Of a stretch of 64,000 nucleotides of DNA, positions 47,241-60,900 are shown in pieces. The stretch's first letter is position 1. Every line of letters starts with the position of its first letter. A program made the translations under genes and the position numbers. The notes under the pieces are model-generated. The model ran no database searches and had not been told where the DNA came from. It saw only the letters and a list, made by a program, of their open reading frames with translations. The stretch is from Dipylidium caninum (Eukaryota > Platyhelminthes > Cestoda > Cyclophyllidea > Dipylidiidae): NCBI GenBank assembly GCA_017562135.1, contig QEYB01001312.1, forward strand, positions 1,178,001-1,242,000, given 5' to 3'.

Positions 47241-49785
47241 TGGAAGGTGACGCCGTGTGCTTCACAAAGGACAACTTTGTGCCGAGAATAAAAGAGGTCG
47301 AACCGAATGTGCGAGGAATCAAGCTCCTGCCAAAATTGTACTTATTTCCATTAGGAATGGCAAGAGACCGCTGAATGGGGCTACTAGTAAGCGCAGAGGA
47401 GTTAGGACGGTATCTGTACCTGTATCGTCACTTACGAGCAGCTAGACTAAAGTAAGTTGGTCAAATCCTCTTCAATACTCCACTCGAATCAGTCGCCGAC
47501 ACATCGGCAACGTGAGCCCGAAATGATGGGCTGGAGGAATCGGGGGCCACGTTCGTAGACAGAGGTATTAGCGACAGGTGGTATAAATAAGTAACTGGAC
47601 TTGCTTCGAATTCAGCGTCATTTCAAGAGCGAGACGAGTTGATCGCTCCGAGTTACAAGCTCTCTGATCATACTGTCCCTTACGCGACAGCTACTTCCCC
47701 TTTAACCGGCCACTTTACCAGGCTATTTCGATTCTGCTGTTTGTGACATGAAGACGACCACGAGAGAGTGTGGAATCGTCGCCCCCTTCGCAAGTACAAA
47801 AGACCATTTTGCAAATATGAAGAAGAAAGTGAGTGTGAACATCAATTTCACATCATCGCAGTAAGACTCAAAAGAAGGGGAAAGAAGTGAAAATTTATCT
47901 GTTCAATCCCATTAACACAAGCACATAGACACCCATGCATGGGCAGATAAGCTTACAAGACATTTCGATGTCACTCTAGATGCGTAAAGAGAAACTACGT
48001 GCTTTTTGACAGAACGATTAAGAGGCAACACGTTAAGTCCTTTGGACAATTGATGCATGCCGTCGGTCACACGGGACTAGAGGGCGTCTCCACAATTGCT
48101 GACCATGTGCACTCAAGAGTTCCAGGCTTAGAAAGGTAGATTTACAAGATGGAAGAACTGCAATTTTTTATTACACTTCCACGGCTTATAAGCAGCCCGA
48201 GAGAATGGAGTTGTAGGCGAATGGGAGTACACAGATATCTTATTGACCTTTCGGGTCATAATACAAGAGAACACTCGGAAGAGTGGGGGTAGGAACATAC
48301 CGGCATTTTTATAAGGCCAAATTATGAGAAAATACGACTTAACGGACAATATTTGCCCCTTCTTAGACGACTTATCGATGATAAGGTAGTTAAGGTAATG
48401 TGAGAAGTAACCAAAGCAATGCATTAGGAGAAAAGAAATATTTGAGGTAAAGAAAGTATGGACGCCAAAGATAACTTTGATACTCCGCGTACAGCCTGTG
48501 CGGGATGGGAATTTTTGTTCTATCGTATAATACCCCCTCAGAATGAACGTAAGTCGATGAGGCCTCCGCATTGATAAGGTCACTCAAACGCCCGTAAGCA
48601 TTTTTAAGAGCCAACTACTGAATCGGAAATGCCTAAAAATTCCGTTAGCCAACTCAAACTAAAGGTTTTAAGGAACATCCCTTTCACACATACATAACCA
48701 ATTCATTTTATTTCATTATTATTATTATTTCATTTTATTCGAAATATCTCACGTGGACTTTTAAGCTATGGAAACAAGAAGAGAGCGCGTTCGAGGAAGT
48801 CCACCTTGCGATGGTATGGCAGCAGAGCCACACCTCGGATGGAAAAATGTGCAGAAGGATGAGGATGAATCACACCAGCTTACTTGCGTCCACTACTTTA
48901 TGGGAAAGAAGTCCCTTTGGCTGGCCATACCGTGCGTTACAGTTTTTGACGATTGAGTACCGGAATCAGCAGGATGACTGTTCCACGTGGAGAAGGTATA
49001 GTTCCCCAAGTTGGACGGATTTCGACGCCCCTCCGAGCATTAACTTTGATTCACGGATGTGCATAGCTGCTGCACAAAAAAGCAGAGTAAATCATTTGAG
49101 CAAATGAAAGTGATCCGGATCTTGCTAATTCCCACTTATTACTTGCCTGGCCGGTTAATATCATTTACGTTAGACTTCAAGACGAATACATCCTCAAAGC
49201 AGTTTTAAGTCCCCTCAGAGAGGTCAATTGCCTTCATGAGAGTAAATAAAAGGAATTGTAGGATGACACTTAGTTATTCTTCGCTGGATCCACTAGCAAC
49301 GAGAATCAGCGCAGAGGAAAGCCCCACTTCCTGTGGCTAGAAAACAAACTTCACCCACTAACACGTAACGAAAATGCAGACGTGCCTAGACAGTGACTTA
49401 AATTCCTAATCAAATGACTTAAGTAAACAGCAAACCCGATTTCACGGGGCCACACCACAAGCGCGGGCGGCATCGCAGACAGGGAATCGGCAACATAAGA
49501 CCACGATTGCACATGCTACGCTGATTTTAGAGCGATCAAACAATAGCCAAATCTGCAACACAAACATTTATTACACGTTCAAACGCCTAGACAAAAAGCC
49601 CTGAAATTTGATGTTCAGTCAACGTATGGAAACCACAATAACAGACACGCAGCCGTCCACGTAAGGTAACCTACCAAACCTCAGTACCCCCCAATATCTT
49701 TCAGCTGTGAACTGGGCGGGAATGCAAATTGAGTGGAGCGATGAACCAAGACGTCAGTTACAAAGATTAGTAGTGGAAAACCATA

Positions 49786-49791
49786 TTTATT
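49786..49791 (-). terminator. Poly(A) signal of RPS12
   Basis: AATAAA on the minus strand, 9 bases after the TAA stop at 49803-49801, giving a very short 3' UTR, as is common for ribosomal protein genes. Confidence 0.65.
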
Positions 49792-49800
49792 ATATAAACA

Positions 49801-50223
49801 TTAGCGAGCCGCCACAGGGATCTTGTGTTTCTCAACAAGATACTTCCATCCACGACAATCTTCCCCAATTTCCTTCATGACGATACACGAAGCAGACACA
49901 ACTTTGCGGGGACAGCCTTTACGGTCAAGCTTGCAGAGACCAGCCATTTCGCCTAGTTGCTTACCGTCAGGAACCTAGACGAATGAGTAGCGCAGGTTAC
50001 ACAATACCTTGATTAGAGGGATTTCATGTTCACGACAGAGAGCTTCGACAAAATTTACGTAATTGACCTCATCACAGCTTTCAGCCAAAAAGCAAACTAT
50101 GGCTTTGCGACCTTCAATGGCCTTTGCGCATTCATGAAGACCACGAACAAGTCCGTTAACGGCAATGGAATTCTTCAGAACCTCTCTCAGAGCTGTATCG
50201 AAATCTATTTCCATAGACTCCAT
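49801..50223 (-). CDS. RPS12: 40S ribosomal protein S12 (eS12)
   Basis: Small-subunit ribosomal protein. Two exons, 50223-50008 and 49974-49801, phase 0, 390 bases, 129 residues (human 132). The match includes [50 protein letters not shown] and R-K-V-V. The intron between them (50007-49975) is 33 bases long, keeps the frame, and ends in an in-frame TAG, so retention would truncate the protein. The start ATG 50223 is followed three codons later by a second ATG that could also serve. TSC22D is divergent, 1.8 kb away. Confidence 0.95.
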
Positions 50224-51997
50224 CCGAACGCCGACGATTAAACAACGGCAGCAGGCTCCCTCTTACAGCGCGCATTCTCCTCGGCTATGCATTCAAACAA
50301 AGCGTGAGGAGAAATAAATTCAACAATTATGCAACGCGGATACATTGTCCTTATAGAAGTATTTAGCTATAGCAAACGCTATAGTGAATTTTTAGGTTTG
50401 TAGCGGTTTATTATTTAAATAGGGTTAATTAATAAACGTCAATTGAGCCGCAGATAATGAGACCCTTCTGAAAAATTTTTTTTTGCAATTCTGTGCGATC
50501 TAGTCATATTGTTGTAAGTAAGCAAAGTTAAAAGTTTTTATTGCTGTTGTGCGGTTTCGTAGAGATCTTTCTCTAGTTTTTGCTCCAGTTGGTAAAAAAG
50601 CGAAGGTCAATTGTCAACCCCTTAGTCCATAACAATGTCATAAATCTCCTCACCCCGACCTACCACGATATTGGGGATTAATGAGAGCTTCCATTTCTTC
50701 ATTAGCTAAAGTCTTCAAATACAATATGCCTTAAAGGCCGATATAAGGCCCAGGTTTTCCTTTCAAATTGATTTCTTTATACATACATTGTTCTTACTAT
50801 TTGACACTAAATAAAATAACGCAATTCGATCGCGCCGGTTTCCCACATTATTTTGAACGTATCCCAAATCATCTCACTTTTTTTTGTATTACTTACATCC
50901 CGACCTGAGTAATAAAAATCCATCATATTTTGATTATGTCCTCTGTTTTAAAACACATTTATCCAGCTGATATATCTCCACTTACGAAGATGATTTTTGC
51001 ACAAAACGACATTCCAATATTAATGACACTAAGGAGCACCTGTACGTTCATCGATTCTTTCATCAAACAGAGAAAGGACTGCTGTTATCAGCGGTAAGTG
51101 ATACACACTTTCCATAGACACTCAATCTGTTATTTTGCATCCCCTATCGAGGTGTGACAAATGAGATTAATTGGCAATATCCATTTGCTTTTCTTGAATA
51201 CTTGATTATCCCGGTAACTCCATTGCCAAAACGGTCAAATGTAAAACCATTGAACATAGTACTGCAAATTATACGATTATGTAGGCAACCCCCCGACATA
51301 TAAATTGTTTTTCCTTCATGCTCCGGGAGCGTGGTCATTTGTGCGGTGGAGATAGAGTTGCGTCTACTAAAATCAGAGCGCCTGCCATTAGGACCAATGT
51401 TTAGAATCCCATTTGGTTGTGACCTGGTCTGATTTGAATCAAACTACTCTTTCGCGTCTTTGTTTATGTCATGGCGTCACACACCCCTGATATTTGGATA
51501 ATATAAAATAACCCTTGTTAATGTAGTTCCTCACATTTGAGTAAATCACTCAGTAAACAAATACAAACCTTCAACCATATAGAGCAGGATAGTTGCACGC
51601 CATATCATGTCCTTTCCGACTTTGGAATGTTCTTCTCAGCAGTAAAGCAATAGTAGCTGAATATTAGTTTTATCGTTAATAACATTTTACGACAAACTTC
51701 CCTAGGCCGTCATATGTGCACAGACTCAGCTACTCTTTGTTTAATCAGTTCATTTCAGATCTCTTTACCTGCACTGACCAGTCAGTGAGTGCAGGTTGTC
51801 TATTGGTTGGTGGTTTGTCTTTCGTGACGGCATTTATAAGTCGCCTCCCTGAATCTGAGCGGCGATGATCTAATCGTTGACGCTCTATCTTTAGGTTCCT
51901 ATTGAGCTAACGTTTGTTATTCCACTACAGCTCTGGAGATGTGCTGGGATGAAATCTGCACTAATTCTCCTCTTCATGGCACAAAACTTTTGCAGAT
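50224..51997. other. Intergenic between RPS12 and TSC22D (divergent)
   Basis: About 1.8 kb, A/T-rich. It should hold both promoters. A palindromic hairpin lies at 51767-51796. An acceptor-like TTTTGCAG ends at 51995, two bases before the TSC22D ATG. No gene recognised. Confidence 0.5.
51767..51796. repeat. Inverted repeat (12-bp stem, 2-base loop, one bulge)
   Basis: CACTGAC at 51772-51778 pairs with GTCAGTG at 51781-51787, and ACCTG at 51767-51771 pairs with CAGGT at 51792-51796. AGTG (51788-51791) is left as a bulge. An alternative pairing uses nine bases, ACCTGCACT with AGTGCAGGT. It lies about 200 bases upstream of the TSC22D start. Confidence 0.7.
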
Positions 51998-54900
51998 ATG
52001 ACTTCAAATCCGGATGATAAATTTGCATCCGAACTAGATCACACAAGCCAAAACATCCAACCCACGACCAATTATTCTGCCGACCAAATCCAGATGCAAG
52101 TTGCAAGGAAAGAGAGCAGCTCGGGATTCATGCTGCTAAGCGTAAAACACCTGTCCAATGTAAAACAAATAACTACTACAAATGGAAGAGAAATGAATCC
52201 ATTGGCGGAGTGCTATAACGACAGTTGTATCAATAAAACTCCGTCTCTGCAAATGAACTACAAAACGTCCAAAGGCAATAGCTTGGAGTTGGGCCGACAA
52301 TACTCATCTACGATATCACTAGAGGCTGAGGAATATGATAACGATGAGGAGGAGCTAGAATCTCGTTCAGAACCGCATCAAACTCATTCAAATTCCTTAG
52401 TGGGATTTCAAACACAGCCTTCTGTTATGGGCAATCCACCATCAAGTTATAAGCCTTCACGGGTGTGTTTGAGCTTATCGTTTGTTCAGCTTTTTAGTTT
52501 TCCGATATTGCTTGTTTTAATTACCACGCTTTTTATATACCTTACGTTAGATCACTAATATTAATTCCCACCTCGGCGAGCAAGTTGCAGATGGCTTGAG
52601 GCCAGTTGCTATATCAAATTATCATCCTGTCCAGGCCTCCTCAACGACGTTACCGGTACAAACTTCCGTTGCGCAATCACTCCACGATACTCAGCCGCAA
52701 TCTGCGAATGAACAATTTGCCTGTCTGCCCAATCACCCTGTGGTTTTTCGTCAGCTAAACTCAGATGTTGTATTAGGTACGCCCATCGAGTCTACTATCC
52801 CATCAGGCTCAATGAACCTGCAATCTATAATCTTACGGGCACTCAACAGAGAGTTCATCCCGAAATGCCATCTTTCAAGTACTCCGATCCGTCATTCGAT
52901 TTGAACGCACAGTCTGCTGCTATCACTTCCCAGGGCTCCCTGTTAGGTCAACCAACTATGTCAGCAACATTGCCGCAACCTGCCACCCAAAGTATCCTGG
53001 AACAAATGAATGGAGAGTCTTTGCGTTCCATTTCCGATGCACCCTTCGCTAATCTGCTACCCTCTCTCAGTGCGCCGGTGCAACCAGCGTCTCGTTTTCG
53101 TAAGGCGCGTATCCACGAAACAGTTGAGCAGTGGGGTTCAAAGCGGCTGTCTTTCCATGACTGTCGTCTCAAAGCTGTTCCAGATTGGGTTTCTTACCTC
53201 CAAACTAAACCCGTCGATATCTCCTTCAAACATCCCATTGTTCAACGGGGTCGATGTCTCTATTGTTTCGTTCCCGCTGGTTTCAGTAAGTGTTTCGTCA
53301 GAAGTTGATTAAATCAATTTACACACTTTTAGTAAGGGAAAATCTGTTTTCTGCTTTAGAATCAAAATGTGATAATCCTAAACACAATCAAAATGGCCCT
53401 AGTCTAGCCATTTTGAGACATCGAAAGGCAGTTTCTTGTTCACTCCCACCTGTGCCCGAATCGGCGGAACTTTCTCACATTCTTCAGGCGACCTTTACCG
53501 CTTATCGCTCCGCTACTCAACAGGGTTTCAACCTCTCCTCTCTTCTTGCCACTTGGAACGCTGGGGAACGAGTTTCTAGTCACGCACTTCTCGGACAGGT
53601 AGATCATACTTCCTTGAAAAGTAATCTGGGTCTGAAAGCAAACACCTCGGAGCCTGCAATCCTCTCCGACCATGTTGAATTTGCTGCACACAACTCGGCT
53701 GATGTGAACTCGGTTCTTTCATCTGGTAATGAGGACGTCTGCGAAAATGGCATAACTATGCTTGCTCGGTGCTCCACTCATTACCAACCACTACCGCCGT
53801 TGGTGGAGCAAATTTCTCATAGTGCAGTCTCCCCTGTCAGAGTGAATGCAGGGGAAGGCACTGATGCTCGCGTCACTGATCCTTCAGCTGCCTATCTCCG
53901 ACGCCAATTAACACTTGACACAGAAGTGGAAGAGGTGGTACGTATAGACGTTGGAATCTCACATCCACCGCCGCCATCAACCCTGACTATTCCTTCCGCC
54001 ATCGAACAACAAACGGCACCCCCTACGAGTCCAACGGTACCCATTAATCCCACGTGTGTGAGCCGAATGTTTACCACACACGTTGACTGTGCCGATGCCG
54101 CTGTCACCTCCCCAAAGACATTGGACAGTATATGCTCTCTCTCAGGAATGACAATCGCCTCCGCTCAACTGTCGCCGGACACGGAGGTCTCAGGAACTGC
54201 TGTTCTCCGTGTCACTGATCTTCCAGTTAACGGTTCTGCGGCTCTCGCCGATCCTCTCTCTCGCACTGGGAACAATATACCAAACGTTCTTCCTTTCGAT
54301 GCAAAGTGAGTTCCCAGAATACGCCTGAAAATATCTAACGTATTGGTTTTTCGGTAGTGTATACCCCTCAAGCCGAACACATGCACTTGCGTGACAAAAA
54401 TACGATGTCGAACTTATCTCAGCACGTTTAAAATAGGTAGACGTGTGCGTTTGGTAGCGGCGTATAAGAACTTGCCCTCGATGTTCTAAAATAAGTGATT
54501 TTGATTCTCACCCTTGTCTGGACGCTACTACGACTTTGCCCTGCATGCAATTTTTCATTTCACATTTTTTGCCATTTTTCATATGCGTTCCCGCATTGTC
54601 CCTAACTTCACACCGTATGGGTGTGGCTTTTCGACGTGAAACTTGTTATTTCTGGAATCGTGTATTCGGCATCAACGCTCATTGACGAACCGATGTTTTA
54701 AGAAATGGGGTCATCCTTACATGAAAAATCGGGGATTCCACTGTGCCCGTCCCTTATTTTCTCTTCTTGGAGAGTTTTCGCTGTTTTTCTTGGCGTTGGT
54801 ATGGAATGCCGAAGGGTTGATTAAGGGGGAGTGTTTGACAGTGACCTGCGTTCTCTTCGCAGTGTCACGCGACACCGACTTGGAAAGAAATGCGTGCCTG

Positions 54901-57900
54901 TTTGCTGTTGAACACTTTACATACGTTAGAAGGAATCTCAACTTACTGTATTCACATTTTTTGCTTTTTAGTGACGTTTGGTATCTTCAATTATACTAAA
55001 TTTGTCATTTTGAGTTCGTAATCGAGTGCGATCCGTACATACTGTCACCGGCGTCCCTATTGCTGAAACCCATAGTTCTATTCCTTCGACTCAACTCGTT
55101 AGATTATACCATGATTGAATTCCAAGGTGTTTATACTGCGCTTTTGAACACAATTTCTGTTTACATGGGCCCACCTTAGATGAACGCTGATGAATATTAA
55201 TTCGCCATGTGAATAATCACAATAGCCATTCTCTGAAACCTTGTTTTACAGTGTGTGTGGCCTCATAAATTGTAGTAACCCTTTCCACCAGTCTATACTC
55301 ATAGGACTATTGTTCTCTTCCATCAGGGACATTGCCTTCAGGCCTTCCGTGCTTTGGTGTACACGAATTACAGGATTCTATGCTTTTATTCGTGTTATTT
55401 TCGTTGCTGCTTAAGTGTGACGTTTTACTGTAAACGCCGAAGATTTGTAAAATGTCAAATGGATGTAGTTGTGCGGCTACAACACACTGGCTGAGAAAGG
55501 GATCTATTTCCTATGGCACCGGTGTACTCGGTAATACGAAACAATGCTATTTTGCGTCACCTGAACATCGTGTTATTTGACTTTATTTTGGTGGTCTCTT
55601 GGTTATATTAATTTCTCTCCGCGTGTGTGTTTACAACTCTCAAGACCACGATTTTTGTTTATTTCAGTGATCGTGTTTTTCATTCCATGTGTTAAAATTA
55701 CACTTTCTCTAAAAATAGCATAGGTCAAACTTTCTTCCTCTGTCTGTGCCTGTTTTTACGCGGCTGAAATGGAACGATCTTTGATTCGCTTCCAGCATCT
55801 ACTTCGACGGAAACTTTGTTTGTCCCGTGAGTATTTCAGCCATCTTAGAATGATCGCAATCACATTTGAAGTCTTTTCCACCATTGTACTTGATCTGCAT
55901 TAATCTTTACGGTTAAGACATTTATGTCGCTAAAGAAATTATTCTTTATTCGGATTTATCTGACACGGCCATTGGTAAGCTATGCTACAACCTATCAGAA
56001 AACCCCTTCTTGCGAATTCGTTCATCCCGCATTTACTCAAGCCATCTGAGTCTTGTAGGCTTTCCCAAAATAGCGCTTTCTTATGTATACAAGTAATCTA
56101 ACATAGACCCCACGATACTCTTCTGATTGACAAGCTCCAATGACGTTTTCTTATCTGTTATGACGTTGTCGAAAATCATTTATCATCACAAGTAATATTA
56201 CAGCATTTCCACTAGTTGTATGAATTGTGCTTGGGCAGTCTAGTTACTCTCCTTCATCCTCGTTTATTTCGTGCTTTCCATGATTGAATAATTTAGCAAT
56301 ACAGCCTATTATTTTCATCTTTTTTGATATCCACTCATTGGGTTTTTGTAAGTTTTAGCTTTAGGCCTCGAATCATTGTCTTAGTAGCTGCTGCTCTAAT
56401 GGGTCATTAACTAGCAGCCTTGGCAATGGCCTCCCTCTAGCAAAAATGCCAGGTACCTCGTGATGAATAGTTCTGCTTACGATTTCTATTCTGTCATCAT
56501 ACCCTTCTAGTTTTTGGACAGTTTTTTCTGGTGGCACCATTGAGGGGCATTTTATAAGAAATGGGATAGCGTTAAGCTACCGATGCTTAGTCCAAGCAGT
56601 CTGTATATGCGTGGGTAATCGCTGTTTACCTTGGGTGGATTAACGGAGTAACCAGCTGACATGTCTATAATAACTTAAATTGGAGGCAAAAAAGGTTTAA
56701 GTTCTTTACCCAAATGACATCCTTCCTCTCTATTTCCGTCATATATTGTTCAAGTTCGTCGCATTCTCTCGTAAAGAGTGTAGTGCTGACCTAAAAATGC
56801 TTGCAAATGAGTCCAAAACTGACCCCACACTTACCGGAGACATAAAGAGCCCCATTCTTTCCATTTTTTGATGTTGCTCTGTCCGTGGTTTCTGCTCCCA
56901 AACACAAACAAGACTTCCTCTTTGTTGGTGCCTCTACGGTGATTGACAAATTTATGAAGATTTGTTGACACTGCGACACTAGGGTCTTTCAAATCATTCC
57001 TCTCCTCAGGTAAGGAAACGTCCATGGTAATGTGCTTTTAGATCATTGCCAGAATGTCATTCCCATACACTATCCTCCGGTGAGTGACACATGATTCGAA
57101 ATAAGACCTCTGTTTTGATGCCTCAAAGTCCGGCAAGTAGGTCGGGTTCAAAGGTTTCCTCTATGTGCTTTTCCGACGTGTCTATGTTTGGCCCTTGTGT
57201 ACCCAATGATTTTGTGTGTTTGGACCTTTGTTTGCCTTCACAACTTTCAAATCAAAGCGCCCTTATTCACATCATATAAGGCTACATTAACATTTAGATT
57301 GGTCGAATTGTGCTTGGGTTCTTGAGCTGCACGCAAAAAGCAGGCCAAATGAACTTTTAAATGTTTTTAGTTAGGCATATTGGAAGTTATCTTTGCGATC
57401 AGAAAGGTTTTAGTTAAAGTTTCTTTAATGGTGTTGGCCGAATGACCCTATCCGTGCAGGATCAAGAATATTCAATTTTTTTAGATTTACTCTAAAAACC
57501 CCTTTCAGGAGCAAATTGCTATTCTAAGAAATACTGCTATTTGCCAACTAACCATGGTTGCACGGTTTTTTGCTAATGCATATTCTAATATTTGAAGGGT
57601 AGCTTTTCCGTTTGCTTTGCTTACAGCCGATCCAGGTATTATAACCACCTCACGCTGTTTTAGTGATATCACCTTGATGGACTTAGTTGCATTCACTTGT
57701 TTGCCGAATTTTCAACCGGTCAAATCGTTTTTCCTTATGTAAAAATAGCTCTAGCCTTCCCCTTTTGTCTAAACTCGAGTCTACTCGATTAAAAATCATG
57801 TTTGGTAATTTCGAATTCGTGGTCGACGATCGCCAATCCCTCGCGTATTATAAGCGCTAATATAGTGAGATGACCAAATTAACATTTATTTTATTAATTT

Positions 57901-60900
57901 CCAACACTAGCAGGCTGGAGGGCGTATCCCCGGTGGTCGGAGGGACGGGCGAACCGATATCACAAGAGCCAGTGGGAGGTAGCAGTGGCGGCGCTGCCGC
58001 CACCTACACCAGCAGCGGAGCACCAGTCGACCTCTCAACTGCAGCTAGGAACATCTTTCAGGTAGCTGCTGCTGCTGCCGCCCGCGTTAACAGTCCCCTG
58101 CCGGCCTCATCCCAACCCACTTCCACTCCTACCTCAGTCACCAGCAATCTTGAGGCTCAAATGCCCAAGTGCATGGTACGTTTTCAAGTCATTTTTGAGC
58201 ATACCTTTTCGAGTGTTGATAGTTGTTGTCCCGAGCCAATTAGAATTAGTGAAACACGTTGGCTTTGGCTATCAAATTCATTTGCTCATTCCCCTACGTC
58301 TTTTCGGTTTGGTTTTTCCGCGAATACGAGTATTACCGAACAGAGTCATGCGCTTTCCACATTTCGATTGATATGTATATGAGAATATTGCGAGCAATTA
58401 GGTTGAACTTTTGGTGGTAGCGCCCAGGTATGCTGCATGACCTCCAGGTACAACCCTTGTTAGGTTAATCTCACTAATCATATCCTGTATTGCTTGCTAT
58501 TCAATCGTTACATGCTGTTTGCATGAGAATTGAAAATCTGAGTTGACCCTCATTATGGTGAAGTTTGACAAAACTCTAAAATATGCCTATTTCGACGAAT
58601 ATTGTCGTATAATATGTATTAGTGAGAAATGCAGACAAAAAGGCAAAACAATACTTACCACACCTTGAGGCATAGGAACTGTGCATTATTCTTAACGTGG
58701 CTGCAGGCTGTTCACAAGACTTCTGTCTCTAACCCTGCTAAACACCGTTAGTAAATTTTAAGCATTATTTGTGACACGTCACAATTTTTTGTCTCACCCA
58801 CAGACTCGAGACTGTCCTAGTGCTAGCGATTGTATTGAGGCTGTTCCGCACATTGACTAGTTCAGCTTTGATTCATAGGTAGGTGAAGGGCGTAAGATGG
58901 CTGCAAAGATTGTCAGTGGGAAAGACAAAGTCTGTTTAAATTAGTGCTTGTAATCACTTCCCTTCCCCTCGTTTCCCTTATGGGGAGAGTATGACAGTCG
59001 GTGGCTCTCCCGTCTCTGGCTTTCCCATCCCTCTACACTCATGTCATTTTAACGGACGGGTGCGGTCTGTGAGATGACGTCCTAGTTAACTTGTTAAAGG
59101 GAGGGCCCCGGCGCCGTACCATAACGCTGTGACATCTTTTCCGCCGATTTCTTCCCCTCCCCTCTAATCACTCGATGAATGCGTGATGAGTATGGGAATG
59201 CGCTCCACATACATTACTTATGCATCCACACAAAACTGTGTTCATGTGTAGTCATTTAATAATTTGTTACTTTTTACTCGGAATACAGGCTTTTTGTGCT
59301 ACCTCGTCACCGCCCAATGGCTTACTACTCCGTCAGTCTTCATCTGCATCAAAATTTGTGTTTGTTTCACATTAATGATTTATTTGGAAGACATAATGAT
59401 GATATTTTATATCTTTTGGTTAATCTCCACCTGAAATACACCTGGAAATTTATTTAAAGCCTTCGACTGAACTTTATTTTTATGTTTGGGGTGTTTTTTG
59501 GTATAATGATATTAAGTAGATGAAGTAACACTGTAGGCTTCAGAAATAGTCAAGATTCTTAGTTATTTGTTCACCCAAATAAGGTTTGTGGTGAACCCTC
59601 GCTCCTGATTTATGTCCTGATTGAGCAGGTTATCTGCACAAAGTTGACTTTCGCTCATGCTGTGCCCTTTACCTCGCCCTTATCCTAATCGAAAACCACC
59701 AGACGCCGTAGTACTACCAAACTAGCCTGTCTATCATGTGTGTGCTTGTATCTCCTGGAGATGCCAAAACATTTCGGGGTGGTTCCACACGCCCGCTCCA
59801 CGTTTTCTCTCCATGCCATGCTCTCTTATCGTGTTGAGCGCATCTGCCAACTGGCTTCACTTTATGTGTGTGTGTGTGTGCGGCAGTTCTACTCATGCTA
59901 TAGCTGCAGTAGATTGTCGTGAGTTCGGAAGGCTTATCACCTGAAGGAGTAAGTAGGTGCTACGGCAGCCTGAATGTTTGCAGACACATCGTCGTAATTT
60001 GTCCTTTGTGTTATTACCGACTTACTCATTGAGGCTGCTCGGGAGGGGGCTGAGGCAACGGCCGAATTATTCCTCTTTATTCTACCATAGATTCGTACGT
60101 CTAAACCTACTTGGGTTCTGCACATACTGTGACAGTAAGCAACTAATAGATGTTAGTTGGTTTGCATATTGCATCTCTAATTAACTGAGCGAACCACTTG
60201 ACTGCTTGTTACACAGAGAAAAGCCTCCATTACTTGTCATGTCGCTGGCCCTCCTCGAGGTAGTGTTTGTTTGCCCAGCCTTATGGAGTCGACGAGGGAA
60301 TCACTGTTGTAAACTATCAATGCAATGGAAACATATCATTTCCCCAAAAGCCTACGGCTGCACACTTTATTCATACGGATTACTCAAATACCACGGTGTC
60401 TTAGTAGCTAATCGCTCCTTTGTTCGGTGAATCCGCGTATCGCTTTTGGGCGCCGTAACAAAATCACATCGTATGATACGTCTTTTAAGTTTAATCCACA
60501 CTCCCAACTTCATATCCGCAAGGCGTTAGCGTGCAGAGAAAAAGTAATGTGCTATGATTTTAGGGTGTGCCGATTGTGTCGATTAATTTATGGAAAAAAA
60601 CAGTCTTCCTTACGCGAATGCTATGTACTATAGATGTTTTTTCCCCTGTAAGGTGTTCCCCCTTCCTGTAGGGGCCGTTGTAGCGAAAGGCTTCTCACAA
60701 GTATTGTCTGCTTAATCGGGCCTCTGAATAGCATTTGCAGAAGACGCCCGATGATTTTGTCGAAGTTTATTCCTCACCCATTTTACTTCAAACCGAGATG
60801 GTAGTTTACCTTGTTTGTCTTGTAGGATGTAATCCGGCTAGCGATCATGGAAACCCTGCAAGATCAATTCGTGCACTTGAACTCTGAGAACGAGGCTCTT

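Larger units (their letters stand above)
45028..49785. other. Intergenic between septin and RPS12
   Basis: About 4.8 kb. It starts with the septin 3' UTR. A pyrimidine-rich zone lies at 45040-45200. An 18-base sequence occurs at 45434-45451 and again at 46754-46771. A GC-rich island lies at about 46930-47240. Open frames overlap on both strands and show no family motif. (ATT)n occurs at 48716-48729. No gene recognised. Confidence 0.5.

Noticed and set aside
46850..47250. Long overlapping open frames on the plus strand
   Set aside because: Two plus frames and two minus frames are open together in a GC-rich stretch; no start context, splice partners or family motif.
24961..50847. Two perfect CSL/Su(H) consensus sites (24961-24969 plus strand, 50839-50847 minus strand)
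   Set aside because: A 9-base degenerate motif is expected several times by chance on both strands of 64 kb, and neither lies at a supported promoter.
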